From positions 1,503,001 through 1,567,000 of the forward strand of contig NZ_CP022548.1 in the NCBI RefSeq assembly GCF_002776575.1: a DNA stretch of 64,000 nt, written 5' to 3'. Position 1 is the stretch's first letter, and every line of letters begins with the position of its first letter. A model generated the notes under the pieces. The model was not told the origin of the DNA and did no database searches. It was given only the letters and a program-made list of their open reading frames with translations. This stretch comes from Sphingorhabdus sp. YGSMI21. GTDB taxonomy: Bacteria > Pseudomonadota > Alphaproteobacteria > Sphingomonadales > Sphingomonadaceae. Both the position numbers and the translations under genes were made by a program. Positions 35,004-43,876 of the stretch are shown one piece after another.

Positions 35004-35020
35004 TATCCAACAGTCGGATA
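35004..35020. promoter_or_regulatory. IclR-type operator, copy 4
   Basis: TATCCA-ACAGT-CGGATA matches 11 of 12 arm positions. It lies between the start of the minus-strand hydrolase (34954) and the plus-strand M24 gene (35069), about 50 bases from each. Confidence 0.68.
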
Positions 35021-35068
35021 GGGCCGAGAGAGGTTCCCATACCGTTCGACCAGCTGCGACATCAGGGC

Positions 35069-36364
35069 ATGCCAAAAACGTCCCAGTCCGATGATATGTC
35101 CTTGCTCCGCGGGCTCGAAGACCGCGGACCGATGAACATGGAGCGGGCGCTGCAGGTGATGGAATTGCACGGGCTCGACGGGATCGTCGTCGGCGCGCCG
35201 GAAAATGTTTTTCACATGACCGGGCACTGGCCGCAGATCGCGCGGACCCGCATCGGCCAGCCGCCGGGTACATTCGCCATGCTGACACGACGGAATATCG
35301 AGGAAATAGGCTTGGTAACCAGCAGCTTTCTCTATTTCTACACATGGTCCGACGGTCGTATGCGTGCCGACGTCGAGCCTTGGCTTTATAACGGTCTGGG
35401 TGATGAAGGCGACTTCAGCCCGGCGCCCCGCTACGATTTTTGTGCCGACCAGGGGGCTGTGCCGCTGAGCTCGCTCGAGAGCCATCGGAGAGCGATGTTA
35501 GATGCCGGCCTGGCGCAACGGCAGGGTTTCCACGATGCCGGCGCGGCACTCGTGCGAGCGATTCAGGATTTGGGCCTGTGGAAGGGCCGGATCGGTTTTG
35601 ATGATCCGGTCGTCAAGGAGATAGCCTTGCGCCACGAGATGCCGGGCGATTTGGTTCCGGCCGACAATATCCTGCGGGAAATCCGATTGATTAAATCGCC
35701 GCTCGAGATTGCCCTGATGCGGCGGGCAGCCGAAGCCAATGTCCAGGCGCTCAACGCGGTTGGCGCGGCGGTACGGGCCGGTGCTACCCACCGCGATTTG
35801 CAAAACCTGTATCTCGCTGAGACCGCGACGCGGGGAAACAAGGCGGTTTTCTTGAACGTCGACCGCGTTTCCTCTGAACTGTCAGCAGAAGCCATCAGGG
35901 ACGGCCAGGCCTTGTTTCTTGACGGGGTCAGCCACTTCATGAACTATCACGGCGATTTTGCCCGTACGGTTTTTGTCGGGGAACCAACCCCCACCGCCCG
36001 TCGCGCTGCGGAAGCGGCGGCTTTCGGTTGGTCTGCCATCCGCGAAAATCTGCGCCCCGGTCTCCGCTATTCCGAGATCGTATCGATGGGGCAGGAGGCC
36101 GTGACCAAAAAAGGCTTCGGGGTTACCATCGGCTTTGGCCCGCATAGCGTGGGGCTGGCCCACACCGACGAACCCGGCGAACTGGCGGGCGGTTTTTACC
36201 GCAAGCCGGATATTGTCCTCGCACCCGGCATGATCCTGAGTGTCGATTGCCCGGTACTGGATACCGGCATTGGCGGATCCGCCCATTGCGAAGACCTGAT
36301 GCTGATCACGGCGGACGGTGCCGAACCTATTCACTCCTTACACGAACCGGTGATAATCATATGA
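35069..36364 (+). CDS. M24-family metallopeptidase-like protein (Xaa-Pro peptidase/creatinase fold)
   Basis: A 431-residue protein with an N-terminal creatinase-like domain (about 10-165) and a C-terminal pita-bread domain. Possible metal ligands are Asp in LFLDGVSHF and GDFARTVF, His in FGPHSVGLAHTDEP and Glu in HCEDLMLI; the fourth position reads SVDCPV, with Asp in place of Glu. This fold includes Xaa-Pro peptidases, creatinase and related C-N hydrolases. The start at 35069 was chosen because earlier in-frame starts would run through the operator; 35096 is an alternative. It is the first gene of a four-gene operon with two luciferase-like oxygenases and a hydrolase. Confidence 0.82.
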   Translation: MPKTSQSDDMSLLRGLEDRGPMNMERALQVMELHGLDGIVVGAPENVFHMTGHWPQIARTRIGQPPGTFAMLTRRNIEEIGLVTSSFLYFYTWSDGRMRADVEPWLYNGLGDEGDFSPAPRYDFCADQGAVPLSSLESHRRAMLDAGLAQRQGFHDAGAALVRAIQDLGLWKGRIGFDDPVVKEIALRHEMPGDLVPADNILREIRLIKSPLEIALMRRAAEANVQALNAVGAAVRAGATHRDLQNLYLAETATRGNKAVFLNVDRVSSELSAEAIRDGQALFLDGVSHFMNYHGDFARTVFVGEPTPTARRAAEAAAFGWSAIRENLRPGLRYSEIVSMGQEAVTKKGFGVTIGFGPHSVGLAHTDEPGELAGGFYRKPDIVLAPGMILSVDCPVLDTGIGGSAHCEDLMLITADGAEPIHSLHEPVIII

Positions 36365-37200
36365 ACAGACATTTTATACTATCGGCTACAATCGCGCAGC
36401 CGGAACTCAATGACCCGGCGTGGGCCGACAGCGTGTTGGGCGCGGCCGAGCGCGCCGGCGTCGACCTTGCCGTGCTGGGAGCGCCCGGTTCCCTGCCATT
36501 CGATCCCATGGTGATTGCCGCCTGGGCCGCCCCGATGACACAAAAAATAGGTCTGGCGCCTTGCGTGTCCACGGCAGTCGCGCATCCTTTCCATGCGGCT
36601 CGTTCATTGTCGGCAATCGACTTCCTGTCGTCCGGACGGGCAGCCTGGAACCCGGTGACCGGTACCGGGCATGAGCAGCCGGTAACCGCAGATATGGTGG
36701 CTGCAGCCCGCAGCTTGTGGGACGGTTGGGCCGATGATGCATTGATCATCGACAAGGAAAGCGGCCGTTATCTCGATTCGTCCAAAGTGCGACTCAGCAA
36801 TTATGAAGGGCCCTATTTCAAAGTAAGGGGCCCGCTCAACGCGGCTCGCCCCTTGCAGGGACATCCGTTGCTCGTGTGCGATGCGTCCTCCCCGTTTGAC
36901 ATCGGCGGAACCGACCTTTTGATACTCGAGGAAGGACAGGCAGCGCTTCCGGGCACAAACTGCCTGCGGCGGGCCGGAAGTGATCTTGATGTTGCAGCAC
37001 TCGTGACGGAATTCGAAGCAGGAGACATTGCCGGCGTGCACTGGACACTCGAAAATCCCGGCGAGAGCATCCGCGCGATTGCGGAATTTTCTGAAAAAAT
37101 TGTCGGCTTTCGTCAGACGCTGAATTCCGGGGAGACTTTGCGCGAGAGGCTGTGCCTCCCCCTCTCTGGCCAACTGATTTCTGAAGGAGCCTTCGCATGA
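36361..37200 (+). CDS. Short luciferase-like (LLM) protein, probable partner subunit
   Basis: A 279-residue protein of the bacterial-luciferase fold: ERAGVDLAVLGAPG, PMTQKIGLAPCVSTAVAHPFHAARSLSAIDFLSSGRAAWNPVTG corresponds to the core of flavin-dependent monooxygenases. It is about 140 residues shorter than the enzyme encoded by the next gene (422 residues), with which it overlaps by 4 bases. It also lacks the usual C-terminal segment. It may be a second, non-catalytic or regulatory subunit, as in heterodimeric luciferase, or a reduced monooxygenase. Start at 36361 (ATGA overlap with the upstream gene). Confidence 0.75.
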   Translation: MNRHFILSATIAQPELNDPAWADSVLGAAERAGVDLAVLGAPGSLPFDPMVIAAWAAPMTQKIGLAPCVSTAVAHPFHAARSLSAIDFLSSGRAAWNPVTGTGHEQPVTADMVAAARSLWDGWADDALIIDKESGRYLDSSKVRLSNYEGPYFKVRGPLNAARPLQGHPLLVCDASSPFDIGGTDLLILEEGQAALPGTNCLRRAGSDLDVAALVTEFEAGDIAGVHWTLENPGESIRAIAEFSEKIVGFRQTLNSGETLRERLCLPLSGQLISEGAFA

Positions 37201-38465
37201 CCAAGCAGATACATTTATGGGCATTTCTCCAAGGCATTGGTCACTATCCCAGCGGCTGGCGCCATGCCGACGCTACCCCGCAAGATGTGTTCAGCATGGA
37301 CTATTACAAATCTGTCGGCCAACTCGCCGAACGCGGCCGGTTCGACTCCATTGTATTTGGCGACCAGTTGCAATCGCGCGGCGCGAATGGTCATACACCG
37401 GAGCGGGTGGCCATTCCGACTCTCGACCCCATCGCCCTTCTGGCCGCGATGGGAGCGGTTACCAAACATATCGGGCTGGTCGCCACGGTATCGACAACAT
37501 ATTTCGAGCCGGAAGCAGTCGCAGAGCGTTTTGCGACGCTCGACCGGATCACCGGCGGCCGCGCCGGCTGGAATATCGTCACCACCGCGCACCCGGCCTC
37601 GGCCTGGAATTTCGGGCAGGATGAAATGCCCGAGAAATCTACTCGCTATGCCCGGGCCAACGAATTTGTTGAAGCAGCGTGCGGGCTGTGGGATAGCGCC
37701 AGCTCGGATGGCAATCCCGCACCCGTTCAGTATCGCGGCGAGCACATCACGATGGATGCGAGCATGCCCGGGCCGCTCCTGCCGCAAGGTCGGCCAATAT
37801 TGGTTCAGGCCGGTCAGTCGCCGGATGGTCGAGCCTTCGCAGCGGCGACCGCCGAAGCAATTTTCTGTCCCGCGCCGACCAAGGAAGACGGAATCGCATT
37901 TCGCAATGATATGCATGCGCGCATTTCTGCCGCTGGTCGCGATCCGGAAGCGGTCAAGATCATGCCAGGCCTGTCGTTCATTCTGGCAGATTCAGAAGAA
38001 GAAGCGATAGCCAAGGACGAAGCCATTCTCGATCTGGCGGACGAGGCCTTGTGCATCGAATATCTCGGCGAATCGATCGGCTTCTGGCTGGGCGGACATG
38101 ATCCGAAAGAACCAATTCCATTTGACGATATTGTGGCAGGGACCGAATTTCCTGTGGCTGACATCACCCGTATGCTGGAAAAACCGGCGGCAAGCGGGAT
38201 TGCGCTTGGCGAATTTGCATCAAAACATGTGCGCACTCCGCGGGGGCACACGGTCTTCCGTGGCACCCCGCAGCAGCTGGCCGACCGGATGATTGACTGG
38301 ATCGATTCGGGGGCCTGCGACGGATTCACCCTGCAACCCGCCTATATGCCCGGCGAGCTGGAAATTTTTGTCGATCAGGTAGTACCCCTGCTCCAGCAGG
38401 CGGGCCGCCTGCGGCTCGATTATCCCGGACCGACCCTGCGGGATACGATGGGAATTGCAGCATGA
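37197..38465 (+). CDS. FMN-dependent monooxygenase of the NtaA/SnaA/DszA (LLM) family
   Basis: A 422-residue enzyme of full family length. Its features are HLWAFLQGIGHYPSGWRH, RGRFDSIVFGDQL, LVATVSTTYFEPEAVAERFATLDRITGGRAGWNIVTT (flavin-site core), RYARANEFVEAACGLW and the late VFRGTPQQLADRMIDWIDSGACDGFTL. This group uses reduced FMN supplied by a separate reductase to oxygenate amines, sulfur compounds or N-heterocycles; examples are nitrilotriacetate, EDTA and dibenzothiophene sulfone monooxygenases. No flavin reductase is seen in the window, so it must come from elsewhere. It overlaps its neighbours on both sides by 4 bases. Confidence 0.88.
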   Translation: MTKQIHLWAFLQGIGHYPSGWRHADATPQDVFSMDYYKSVGQLAERGRFDSIVFGDQLQSRGANGHTPERVAIPTLDPIALLAAMGAVTKHIGLVATVSTTYFEPEAVAERFATLDRITGGRAGWNIVTTAHPASAWNFGQDEMPEKSTRYARANEFVEAACGLWDSASSDGNPAPVQYRGEHITMDASMPGPLLPQGRPILVQAGQSPDGRAFAAATAEAIFCPAPTKEDGIAFRNDMHARISAAGRDPEAVKIMPGLSFILADSEEEAIAKDEAILDLADEALCIEYLGESIGFWLGGHDPKEPIPFDDIVAGTEFPVADITRMLEKPAASGIALGEFASKHVRTPRGHTVFRGTPQQLADRMIDWIDSGACDGFTLQPAYMPGELEIFVDQVVPLLQQAGRLRLDYPGPTLRDTMGIAA

Positions 38466-39442
38466 CCGCGTTACGCCGTATCGGCGTAGCGGCCGCCTTG
38501 CTGGTGCTCGTGGTTGGCGGTCTCGTTTTGTCTTTGCGCCTTGGCGCATGGAACACGGATCGCGACGAAGTAACTGCAAAATGGGCTCAGGGCCCGTCAA
38601 AATTCATCTCGATTGATGATGTGCCGATCCATTATCGGGACGAGGGGGAGGGGCCTGTCGTTGTGCTGCTGCACGGCAGCATAGTCAGTCTTCACGAATG
38701 GGACGCCGTGGCCGAACGGCTCAAGGGACGGTTTCGTGTAATCCGTTTTGACTGGGCCCCTTATGGACTTTCCGGGCCGGATCCCAAGGGTGTCTATACG
38801 ACCGCACGTGCCGCAGAGTTGATGGACGGCTTGCTGAAAGCGCTAGAGGTTGAAAAATTTGCTCTGGTGTCGACGTCAAACGGAGCGAATGTCGCACTGG
38901 AATATAACCGGCAATTTCCCGGTAACGCGACGGCGATGGCCTTTTCTGTCCTGCCGCTCGAGCGGCCCAGCCAGGATCGCGAGATCGACTGGCGATTGCA
39001 GCTGATGCTGCCGTTTCACAAGCATCTGGTTCCGGACTGGCGTTCGCATCTATTCTACCGGCTGGTCCTGGAAGATACCACGCCGGATAGTTTCAAACCG
39101 ACGGCGGCGATGGTGGATCAAATCTACGACTTGAACAATTTGCCCGGCGCTTTGGATCGACAGAAGTCCTATATCGCATCCAATACCAAATTGTTTCAGA
39201 CAACGGATGTAGCGGCGATCGCCGAGACTGTCACGGTACCGGTGCTGCTGCAATGGTGTGCCTATGACACGGTTATTTCCCAGACGGCGCGGCAGTCGGT
39301 TGACCGCTTCACCAACACCAAGGTTGATCTGATCGAATATGATGATCTGGGTCATTTCCCGATGTGGGAAGATCCCGATCGCTTTACCGCCGACATGATA
39401 GCCTTTTTCGATCGCGAGTTGCCCGTCGTCGCAACCGAATAA
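38462..39442 (+). CDS. Membrane-anchored alpha/beta hydrolase
   Basis: A 326-residue hydrolase with an N-terminal membrane anchor (about 5-27) and the motifs VVLLHGSIVSLHEW, RFDWAPYGLSGPDPKG, the nucleophile elbow VSTSNGANVALEY (SxSxG rather than GxSxG, Ser kept), an acid in QWCAYDTVI and His in YDDLGHFPMWEDP. The triad looks complete. Last gene of the M24-LLM-LLM-hydrolase operon; it is followed by a bidirectional terminator. A related exported hydrolase lies at 51030-52073. Probably cleaves an ester, amide or C-C bond in a product of the monooxygenase. Confidence 0.83.
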   Translation: MTALRRIGVAAALLVLVVGGLVLSLRLGAWNTDRDEVTAKWAQGPSKFISIDDVPIHYRDEGEGPVVVLLHGSIVSLHEWDAVAERLKGRFRVIRFDWAPYGLSGPDPKGVYTTARAAELMDGLLKALEVEKFALVSTSNGANVALEYNRQFPGNATAMAFSVLPLERPSQDREIDWRLQLMLPFHKHLVPDWRSHLFYRLVLEDTTPDSFKPTAAMVDQIYDLNNLPGALDRQKSYIASNTKLFQTTDVAAIAETVTVPVLLQWCAYDTVISQTARQSVDRFTNTKVDLIEYDDLGHFPMWEDPDRFTADMIAFFDRELPVVATE

Positions 39443-39453
39443 GATCGATTATC

Positions 39454-39490
39454 GCGTTCCGGTGCGCCCCAAACGCGCCGGAACGCATTT
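39454..39490. terminator. Bidirectional terminator between convergent genes
   Basis: GCGTTCCGGTGCG (39454-39466) pairs with CGCGCCGGAACGC (39474-39486) over 13 bp with one T-G wobble and a 7-base loop; ATTTT follows on the plus strand. It separates the plus-strand hydrolase from the minus-strand DUF1838 gene. Confidence 0.8.
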
Positions 39491-40399
39491 TCAGTTCCGG
39501 TAGATTTCGGCCTCGCGTGCCAGCCCGCCAATCGGGTCCGCCGCCATAGCAGGATCGGATTCGGCCAGCATCGCCCGCCAGTCTTCCGGCATGTCGGAGT
39601 AACGAGACACTTTCTCACCCACGCTGCGCAAGGTCTGCGTTCCGGCTCCAGCCGGCATTTTCAGCCAGCGGGCATAGTCTGTCACATCGCCGCCATATCC
39701 CGTGGCGCTGGCAAAGCTTATATCGGGGCTCAGGGCTTCCGCTGCCGGGCTACTGATAATGCTCATGTCATTGAGTACCCGATTGCTTTGGCCAGGCGTT
39801 TCCACAATGGCCCGGCTATGCGTCTGGAAACTGACGGTTTGGCCCACGCGATAAAAAACCTCTGGCACATGCTCCAGCGTGAAACGTGATCCGCCGATAT
39901 TCTCGGGTAAATGGAGCGTATTGTTGCTGTCATATTTGAAATGATTGGGGCCGACCGGAGCGAATGGCAGGTCGATCATTTCTCCGGTAATCGGATTGCG
40001 CAACTGTTCGGTTCGCTTCGCGCTACCGAGAGCTGTCCGAAAGCCCAATTCATATTGGGAAACATCCAGCGTGCCGTCTGCATTGGGTTTGACCAGCATG
40101 ACCGCGCCAAAAACCAGTTCGCAAATCGGAATCAGATTGGCGCCCTGCTGTGCGTAATTGCGACCACGGAAATACCAGAAGACCGGCCCGGCATCGGTGC
40201 GCAAACGCATTCTGCGCATGAGCGCAACTCTGCTGGCTTGATCCGTCGGAATATCCTTTTCGCGCAACAACTGGTTGGGCACCAGTGGTTCCGCTACACT
40301 CATTGCCGCTGCGGCGCTCCCTGCCATGCCGAGCGAAATTCCGCCGGCGAGCATGGTTCTGCGACTCAATAATGCGCATTCGTCATTCGGGTCAAACAT
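39491..40399 (-). CDS. Tat-exported DUF1838-family protein, copy 1
   Basis: A 302-residue protein with a twin-arginine signal (SRRTMLAGGISLGMAGSAAAA). The mature part contains VFWYFRGRNYAQ, FGAVMLVKPN, YELGFRTALGSAKRTEQLRNPITGE and YDVTDYARWLKMP-like segments typical of DUF1838, a family of unknown function found in sphingomonads and relatives. The product of 45289-46317 is a second, more distant member. Export by Tat suggests folding, perhaps with a cofactor, before transport. It is divergent from the DUF1330 gene, with an operator between them. Confidence 0.78.
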   Translation of the reverse strand: MFDPNDECALLSRRTMLAGGISLGMAGSAAAAMSVAEPLVPNQLLREKDIPTDQASRVALMRRMRLRTDAGPVFWYFRGRNYAQQGANLIPICELVFGAVMLVKPNADGTLDVSQYELGFRTALGSAKRTEQLRNPITGEMIDLPFAPVGPNHFKYDSNNTLHLPENIGGSRFTLEHVPEVFYRVGQTVSFQTHSRAIVETPGQSNRVLNDMSIISSPAAEALSPDISFASATGYGGDVTDYARWLKMPAGAGTQTLRSVGEKVSRYSDMPEDWRAMLAESDPAMAADPIGGLAREAEIYRN

Positions 40400-40483
40400 G
40401 GCAATCGGTCCTCTCTGGATAGAGTAGCTTCAAGCCAGTTTGCTATCGGTCCTCCCTGCAGGCCGACCAGACAAGCTCGCTCC

Positions 40484-40500
40484 TGTCCGCCAGTCGGATA
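40484..40500. promoter_or_regulatory. IclR-type operator, copy 5
   Basis: TGTCCG-CCAGT-CGGATA matches all 12 arm positions of TRTCCG-N5-CGGAYA. It lies 84 bases upstream of the DUF1838 start (40399) and 72 bases upstream of the DUF1330 start (40573). Confidence 0.72.
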
Positions 40501-40572
40501 GGATGCCCTGCTGCCCCATCAGGGTGCTGTGCCTGTTCTAAGTTTCTCGCGAACAGAGGAAGGGTGAAACAG

Positions 40573-40863
40573 ATGCCAGCATGGTTTGTGATTAACGCCT
40601 ACGTCCATGACCGGGAGCCGTTCGCGAAGATCTATTCTCCTGCCACGGCAAAACTCGCCGGGGAAATGGGCGGGAAATATATCGTGCGGGGGCGCGGTGG
40701 CGAGGTTCTGGAGGGTAGTGCCGAGGACGGGGCCAGCGCGGTCATCATCGAGTGGCCGGACCGTGAGACAGCGCTCAAATTCTGGCATTCTCCGGAATAT
40801 GCGGAAATCAAGAAGCTGCGGGACGGACTGGCCGATGTAACGGTCACACTCGTAGAGGGTTAA
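40573..40863 (+). CDS. DUF1330 (dimeric alpha-beta barrel) protein
   Basis: A 96-residue protein matching the DUF1330 pattern: PAWFVINAYVHDREPFAKIY, GGKYIVRGRGGEVLEG, SAVIIEWPDRETALKFWHSPEYAEIKKLR. These small ferredoxin-like proteins dimerise and sometimes act as lactonase-like or isomerase-like enzymes; most have no known reaction. The ATG at 40573 is preferred, as the GAGGAAGGG ribosome site ends 9 bases before it; a GTG at 40564 overlaps that site. It is followed 22 bp later by an exported esterase gene. Confidence 0.85.
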   Translation: MPAWFVINAYVHDREPFAKIYSPATAKLAGEMGGKYIVRGRGGEVLEGSAEDGASAVIIEWPDRETALKFWHSPEYAEIKKLRDGLADVTVTLVEG

Positions 40864-40885
40864 ATCTGCTGGAGAGCATTTTCTG

Positions 40886-41860
40886 ATGAAATTTCTTGTC
40901 GCTCTATTTGCCTTGCTGTTCGCTGTCATGCACCCGTCCGTTGCGGGGGCCGAGCCGGTCTCATCCACCGGGGTGCGCGAGCTGGCACCGGTCCCGGTCT
41001 GGCCCGATGGCGTTCCGTCAATGGCCGGCTGGCCCGGCCTGACCAATGTACCCGTGACAGAGGAACTTCGAGAAAATGGTGAACAGGTCTGGAATGTTAC
41101 CGTTCCGACTCTGCAGCCCTTTTTACCCGACCCGAACAAGGCCAATGGCATGGCCGTTGTCATCGCGCCCGGCGGCGGTTTTCGTCTGCTGGCTATTCAT
41201 CATGAAGGGACACGTGTCGCCCGCTGGTTCGCCGCTCGCGGTGTCGCCGCATTCGTTCTCAAATACCGGTTGATCCAGACGCCTCCGGGCGAAAGCAACG
41301 AACAGATGCGGCAGCGCGTGCAGCAAACTCTTGCTCCGGGTATTGGTGGAGAGCCCGGTGTCGCAGATGCCAAAGAATCGTTGCGCATCGTGCGTGCCAA
41401 TGCGCGGCGCTGGCAGATTAGTCCCGCGAAAATCGGTGTTGTCGGTTTTTCCGCTGGTGGCCATATTGCGGCGATGACAATGTTCGGCCCGCTTGCGGAG
41501 CGCCCGGCCTTTGCCGGCATGATATATGGCATGCCGTTCAGTGATCCGGCGCCGGAAATTCCGGCAGCCAATCTTCCTTATCCCGAAGGTACGCCCAGCG
41601 AGCCATGGCTGCAGCCCCCCGCCACGCCGGCCCCCGACCGCCTGCCTCCGATGTTCCTGGCGATGGCGCAGGATGACCTTGCGGTGGGAATCGGGTTTCG
41701 CGCCTTTTATGATAAGCTGTTCGCGGCGGGTTACCGGCCGGAAATGCATCTATATGGGAAAGGCGAGCACGCTTTCGGCATGGCGAAGAGCGATATTACC
41801 GCTGATTTGTGGCCGGAGCAATTTCTGTCCTGGGCGGAAATGGTGCTGGCGGAGGACTGA
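40886..41860 (+). CDS. Exported alpha/beta hydrolase (acetyl-esterase/BD-FAE type)
   Basis: A 324-residue protein with a signal peptide (about 1-23, ending AGA-E). The oxyanion-hole region is MAVVIAPGGGFRLLAIHHEG, the nucleophile elbow VVGFSAGGHIAAMT (GxSxG), and the end of the fold has a candidate Asp in MAQDDLAV and His in YGKGEHAFGM. This is the family of acetyl-xylan-esterase-like and prolyl-oligopeptidase-like hydrolases. It probably removes an acyl or ester group in the periplasm before uptake. Transcribed with the DUF1330 gene from the operator-bearing promoter. Confidence 0.85.
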   Translation: MKFLVALFALLFAVMHPSVAGAEPVSSTGVRELAPVPVWPDGVPSMAGWPGLTNVPVTEELRENGEQVWNVTVPTLQPFLPDPNKANGMAVVIAPGGGFRLLAIHHEGTRVARWFAARGVAAFVLKYRLIQTPPGESNEQMRQRVQQTLAPGIGGEPGVADAKESLRIVRANARRWQISPAKIGVVGFSAGGHIAAMTMFGPLAERPAFAGMIYGMPFSDPAPEIPAANLPYPEGTPSEPWLQPPATPAPDRLPPMFLAMAQDDLAVGIGFRAFYDKLFAAGYRPEMHLYGKGEHAFGMAKSDITADLWPEQFLSWAEMVLAED

Positions 41861-41896
41861 AACGGTTCCGGCTCGCTATCGCTCACCCGCTCGCGG

Positions 41897-42325
41897 CTAC
41901 CGGTCGCCGGTTTCCAGATAATCGATCAGCTGTTTGCGCTTTTCGGCGTCGGATATGCCGGCGAAGGCCATGATGGTGCCGGGAACGGTGGCAGAAGGTT
42001 TGGCCAGAAATCTGTCCAGTTCTTCACGGGTCCAGATCTTGTCCAGTCCTGCCATAGCCTTGCTATAGTTGTAATCCTCGACTGACCCGGCCGGGCGACC
42101 GACCACATTTTGCAAATTGGGCCCGGTCTTCCTCGGACCTTTGGCGTCCAGCGAGTGGCAGGCGGCGCATTGCATGAACAGCATTTTTCCCAGACCGGCT
42201 TTCGGGGTTGTCGAGGCAAGGTCCACAGATGCGTCCGTCGCGGAATCATTCTCCGGCTGGGTACTGCATGCCGCAAGAGAGAAGCATATCGCTGCAGCGA
42301 TGACCCTGTTCGAAGCATTTACCAT
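41897..42325 (-). CDS. Lipoprotein c-type cytochrome
   Basis: A 142-residue protein with a lipoprotein signal (AICFSLAAC lipobox near residue 20), a single haem-binding CAACH in MLFMQCAACHSLDAKGP and an expected distal Met in GTIMAFAGISDA, so one haem c per chain in the class I fold. It faces the periplasm. It may accept electrons from a periplasmic or membrane dehydrogenase; the VAO-type flavoprotein at 46419-47978 is a candidate partner by family habit, but that protein has no signal peptide, so the link is weak. It is divergent to the hydrolase at 42553. Confidence 0.87.
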   Translation of the reverse strand: MVNASNRVIAAAICFSLAACSTQPENDSATDASVDLASTTPKAGLGKMLFMQCAACHSLDAKGPRKTGPNLQNVVGRPAGSVEDYNYSKAMAGLDKIWTREELDRFLAKPSATVPGTIMAFAGISDAEKRKQLIDYLETGDR

Positions 42326-42516
42326 GATGATTATGTCCTATTGTCTGCCGTCGATTATATTTGCCTGCAGGCGGGCATTGCCAGTCTGCAACGCTTTCCC
42401 GAGAAAGAGCAATCAATTTACCGGATTCGCGCCGGAAATGGGAATTATGATGGCTGATATGTCCACGCAGTGAATAGATTCTTCGCGCTTTCACCAGATG
42501 GATTCAGCGTGGAATA

Positions 42517-42533
42517 TCGCTAGGGTGGACAGA
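42517..42533. promoter_or_regulatory. Weak IclR-type operator candidate before a Tat-exported hydrolase
   Basis: TATCGC-TAGGG-TGGACA matches 9 of 12 arm positions and ends 20 bases before the hydrolase start at 42553. It is close to the start codon for an activator site and more suited to repression; it may be a chance match. Confidence 0.3.
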
Positions 42534-42552
42534 ACAGAATCCTGGAGGCCCC

Positions 42553-43497
42553 ATGAACGGCAAGAATAGATTCAAACAATATGCGGAGCAATCACTGGCC
42601 ATATCCCGGCGTACGGCATTGATGGGCTTTGCAACAATGGCGACTGCAGCGGTCGCGCACAAAGCGGGCGCCGGAAAGATGGCTCCTGAGTATGTGAATT
42701 TCACCCTCCACGCACCCGACGGACGCGAGATTACGGTCTTTGACTGGTCACCCGTTGTTCGAGCAGTCGGAACGATCGCATTTTCCCACGGCGCGGCTTC
42801 CTCGCCCGACAAATATAGACGTCTGATCGAACCGTGGGTGGCAAAAGGCTGGCGCGTGCTGGCACCGCTTCATGTGGATTCGAAGGATCATCCCGATACC
42901 GCAAACTACCAAGGTCTGGCGAGCTGGAAAGCGCGAATCGAAGATATGCGGGCGCTGTCCGCTTATCTTGGCACGGAACATTATATAGCTGCCGGCCACA
43001 GCTATGGCGGTCTGGTGGCGCTCACTCTTGGCGGATCGCAAGCCATAGCGCCGAAGGGCGTCGAAGGTCCGCTCGGTGACGAAAAGGTTAAGGCCGTGAT
43101 AGCTTTTTCGCCACCCGCTCCGATTCCCGTTCTGGTGACGAGGGAAGGCTATGGAACTCTTGCGGTTCCGGCCCTCATCCAGACGGGAACACTAGATATT
43201 GTACCGGGCATCACCGATTTGGGTGCAGATGGCTGGAAAGGGCATCTGGCACCTTTTGAAGCGGCAGCGCCTGGCGGGGACCGCTACGGACTGGTGCTGG
43301 ACGGCGTTGACCATTATTTTGGCGGCGCGATCTGCGATCAGGACCGGCCGGGCCCGCCGCAGCTTGCCCAGCTTGACGTGGCAGTCAATCTGTCGACTTT
43401 GTTCCTGCAGGCCCACGGCCTCGGTCAGGAGGCCATGCAGAGGGAACTTGAATCCCATACAAGCGACCGGTTGCCGGTCCTCCTTATGAGCAAATAG
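42553..43497 (+). CDS. Tat-exported alpha/beta hydrolase
   Basis: A 314-residue protein with a twin-arginine signal (ISRRTALMGFATMATAAVAH). The fold shows AFSHGAASSPDKYRRL, the elbow YIAAGHSYGGLVALTLGG (canonical GxSxG) and a late His in DGVDHYFGGAICDQ. It resembles chlorophyllase-like or dienelactone-hydrolase-like esterases. It has a strong GGAGG ribosome site 6 bases upstream. It is convergent with the small protein/methyltransferase pair and is probably another periplasmic esterase of the substrate-processing set. Confidence 0.82.
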   Translation: MNGKNRFKQYAEQSLAISRRTALMGFATMATAAVAHKAGAGKMAPEYVNFTLHAPDGREITVFDWSPVVRAVGTIAFSHGAASSPDKYRRLIEPWVAKGWRVLAPLHVDSKDHPDTANYQGLASWKARIEDMRALSAYLGTEHYIAAGHSYGGLVALTLGGSQAIAPKGVEGPLGDEKVKAVIAFSPPAPIPVLVTREGYGTLAVPALIQTGTLDIVPGITDLGADGWKGHLAPFEAAAPGGDRYGLVLDGVDHYFGGAICDQDRPGPPQLAQLDVAVNLSTLFLQAHGLGQEAMQRELESHTSDRLPVLLMSK

Positions 43498-43504
43498 GCG
43501 CGGC

Positions 43505-43876
43505 CTATCCCCGGGCAATTTCTTCGATTGTCTCGCGATAGCCGCGCTCGCTTTCCTGTTCGGCCGCTTCATTGGCCTCTTTGCGCATCAGGGAGTACAT
43601 GCGCGCCAGCAGATCCTGCCGTCGGGCCTCGCGCTCTTCCAGCGCCTGCTGGTCCAGTTTCAGCGCCTCGATACCGGCGGCCAGATCGAGCCCGTTTGCC
43701 TTGGCCACCCGCTCCGCCGAATCCAGACGATCACGCACCACGCACAGGTCGCCGGCCAGCACCATGATCATCGACATGACCTGGTCCATTCCCGGCGTGT
43801 CGTAGAATTGCGGGCGTTTGCCACGCGCATCACGGATTACATGGGGTCGGTCATCCTGCATCTGTTCGAAACTCAT
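43505..43876 (-). CDS. Small methyltransferase-associated protein, copy 2 (unknown function)
   Basis: A 123-residue soluble protein related to the 16211-16567 product through LAGDLCVVRDRLDSAERVAK followed by ANGL, then a highly charged helical tail (QALEEREARRQDLLARMYSL). I place the start at 43876 (MSFEQMQDD), overlapping the methyltransferase stop as ATGA; an in-frame start further upstream would lie deep within that gene. The tight coupling to a methyltransferase is kept in both copies, although gene order is reversed (here the methyltransferase is first). A complex between the two proteins is the simplest explanation. Confidence 0.72.
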   Translation of the reverse strand: MSFEQMQDDRPHVIRDARGKRPQFYDTPGMDQVMSMIMVLAGDLCVVRDRLDSAERVAKANGLDLAAGIEALKLDQQALEEREARRQDLLARMYSLMRKEANEAAEQESERGYRETIEEIARG

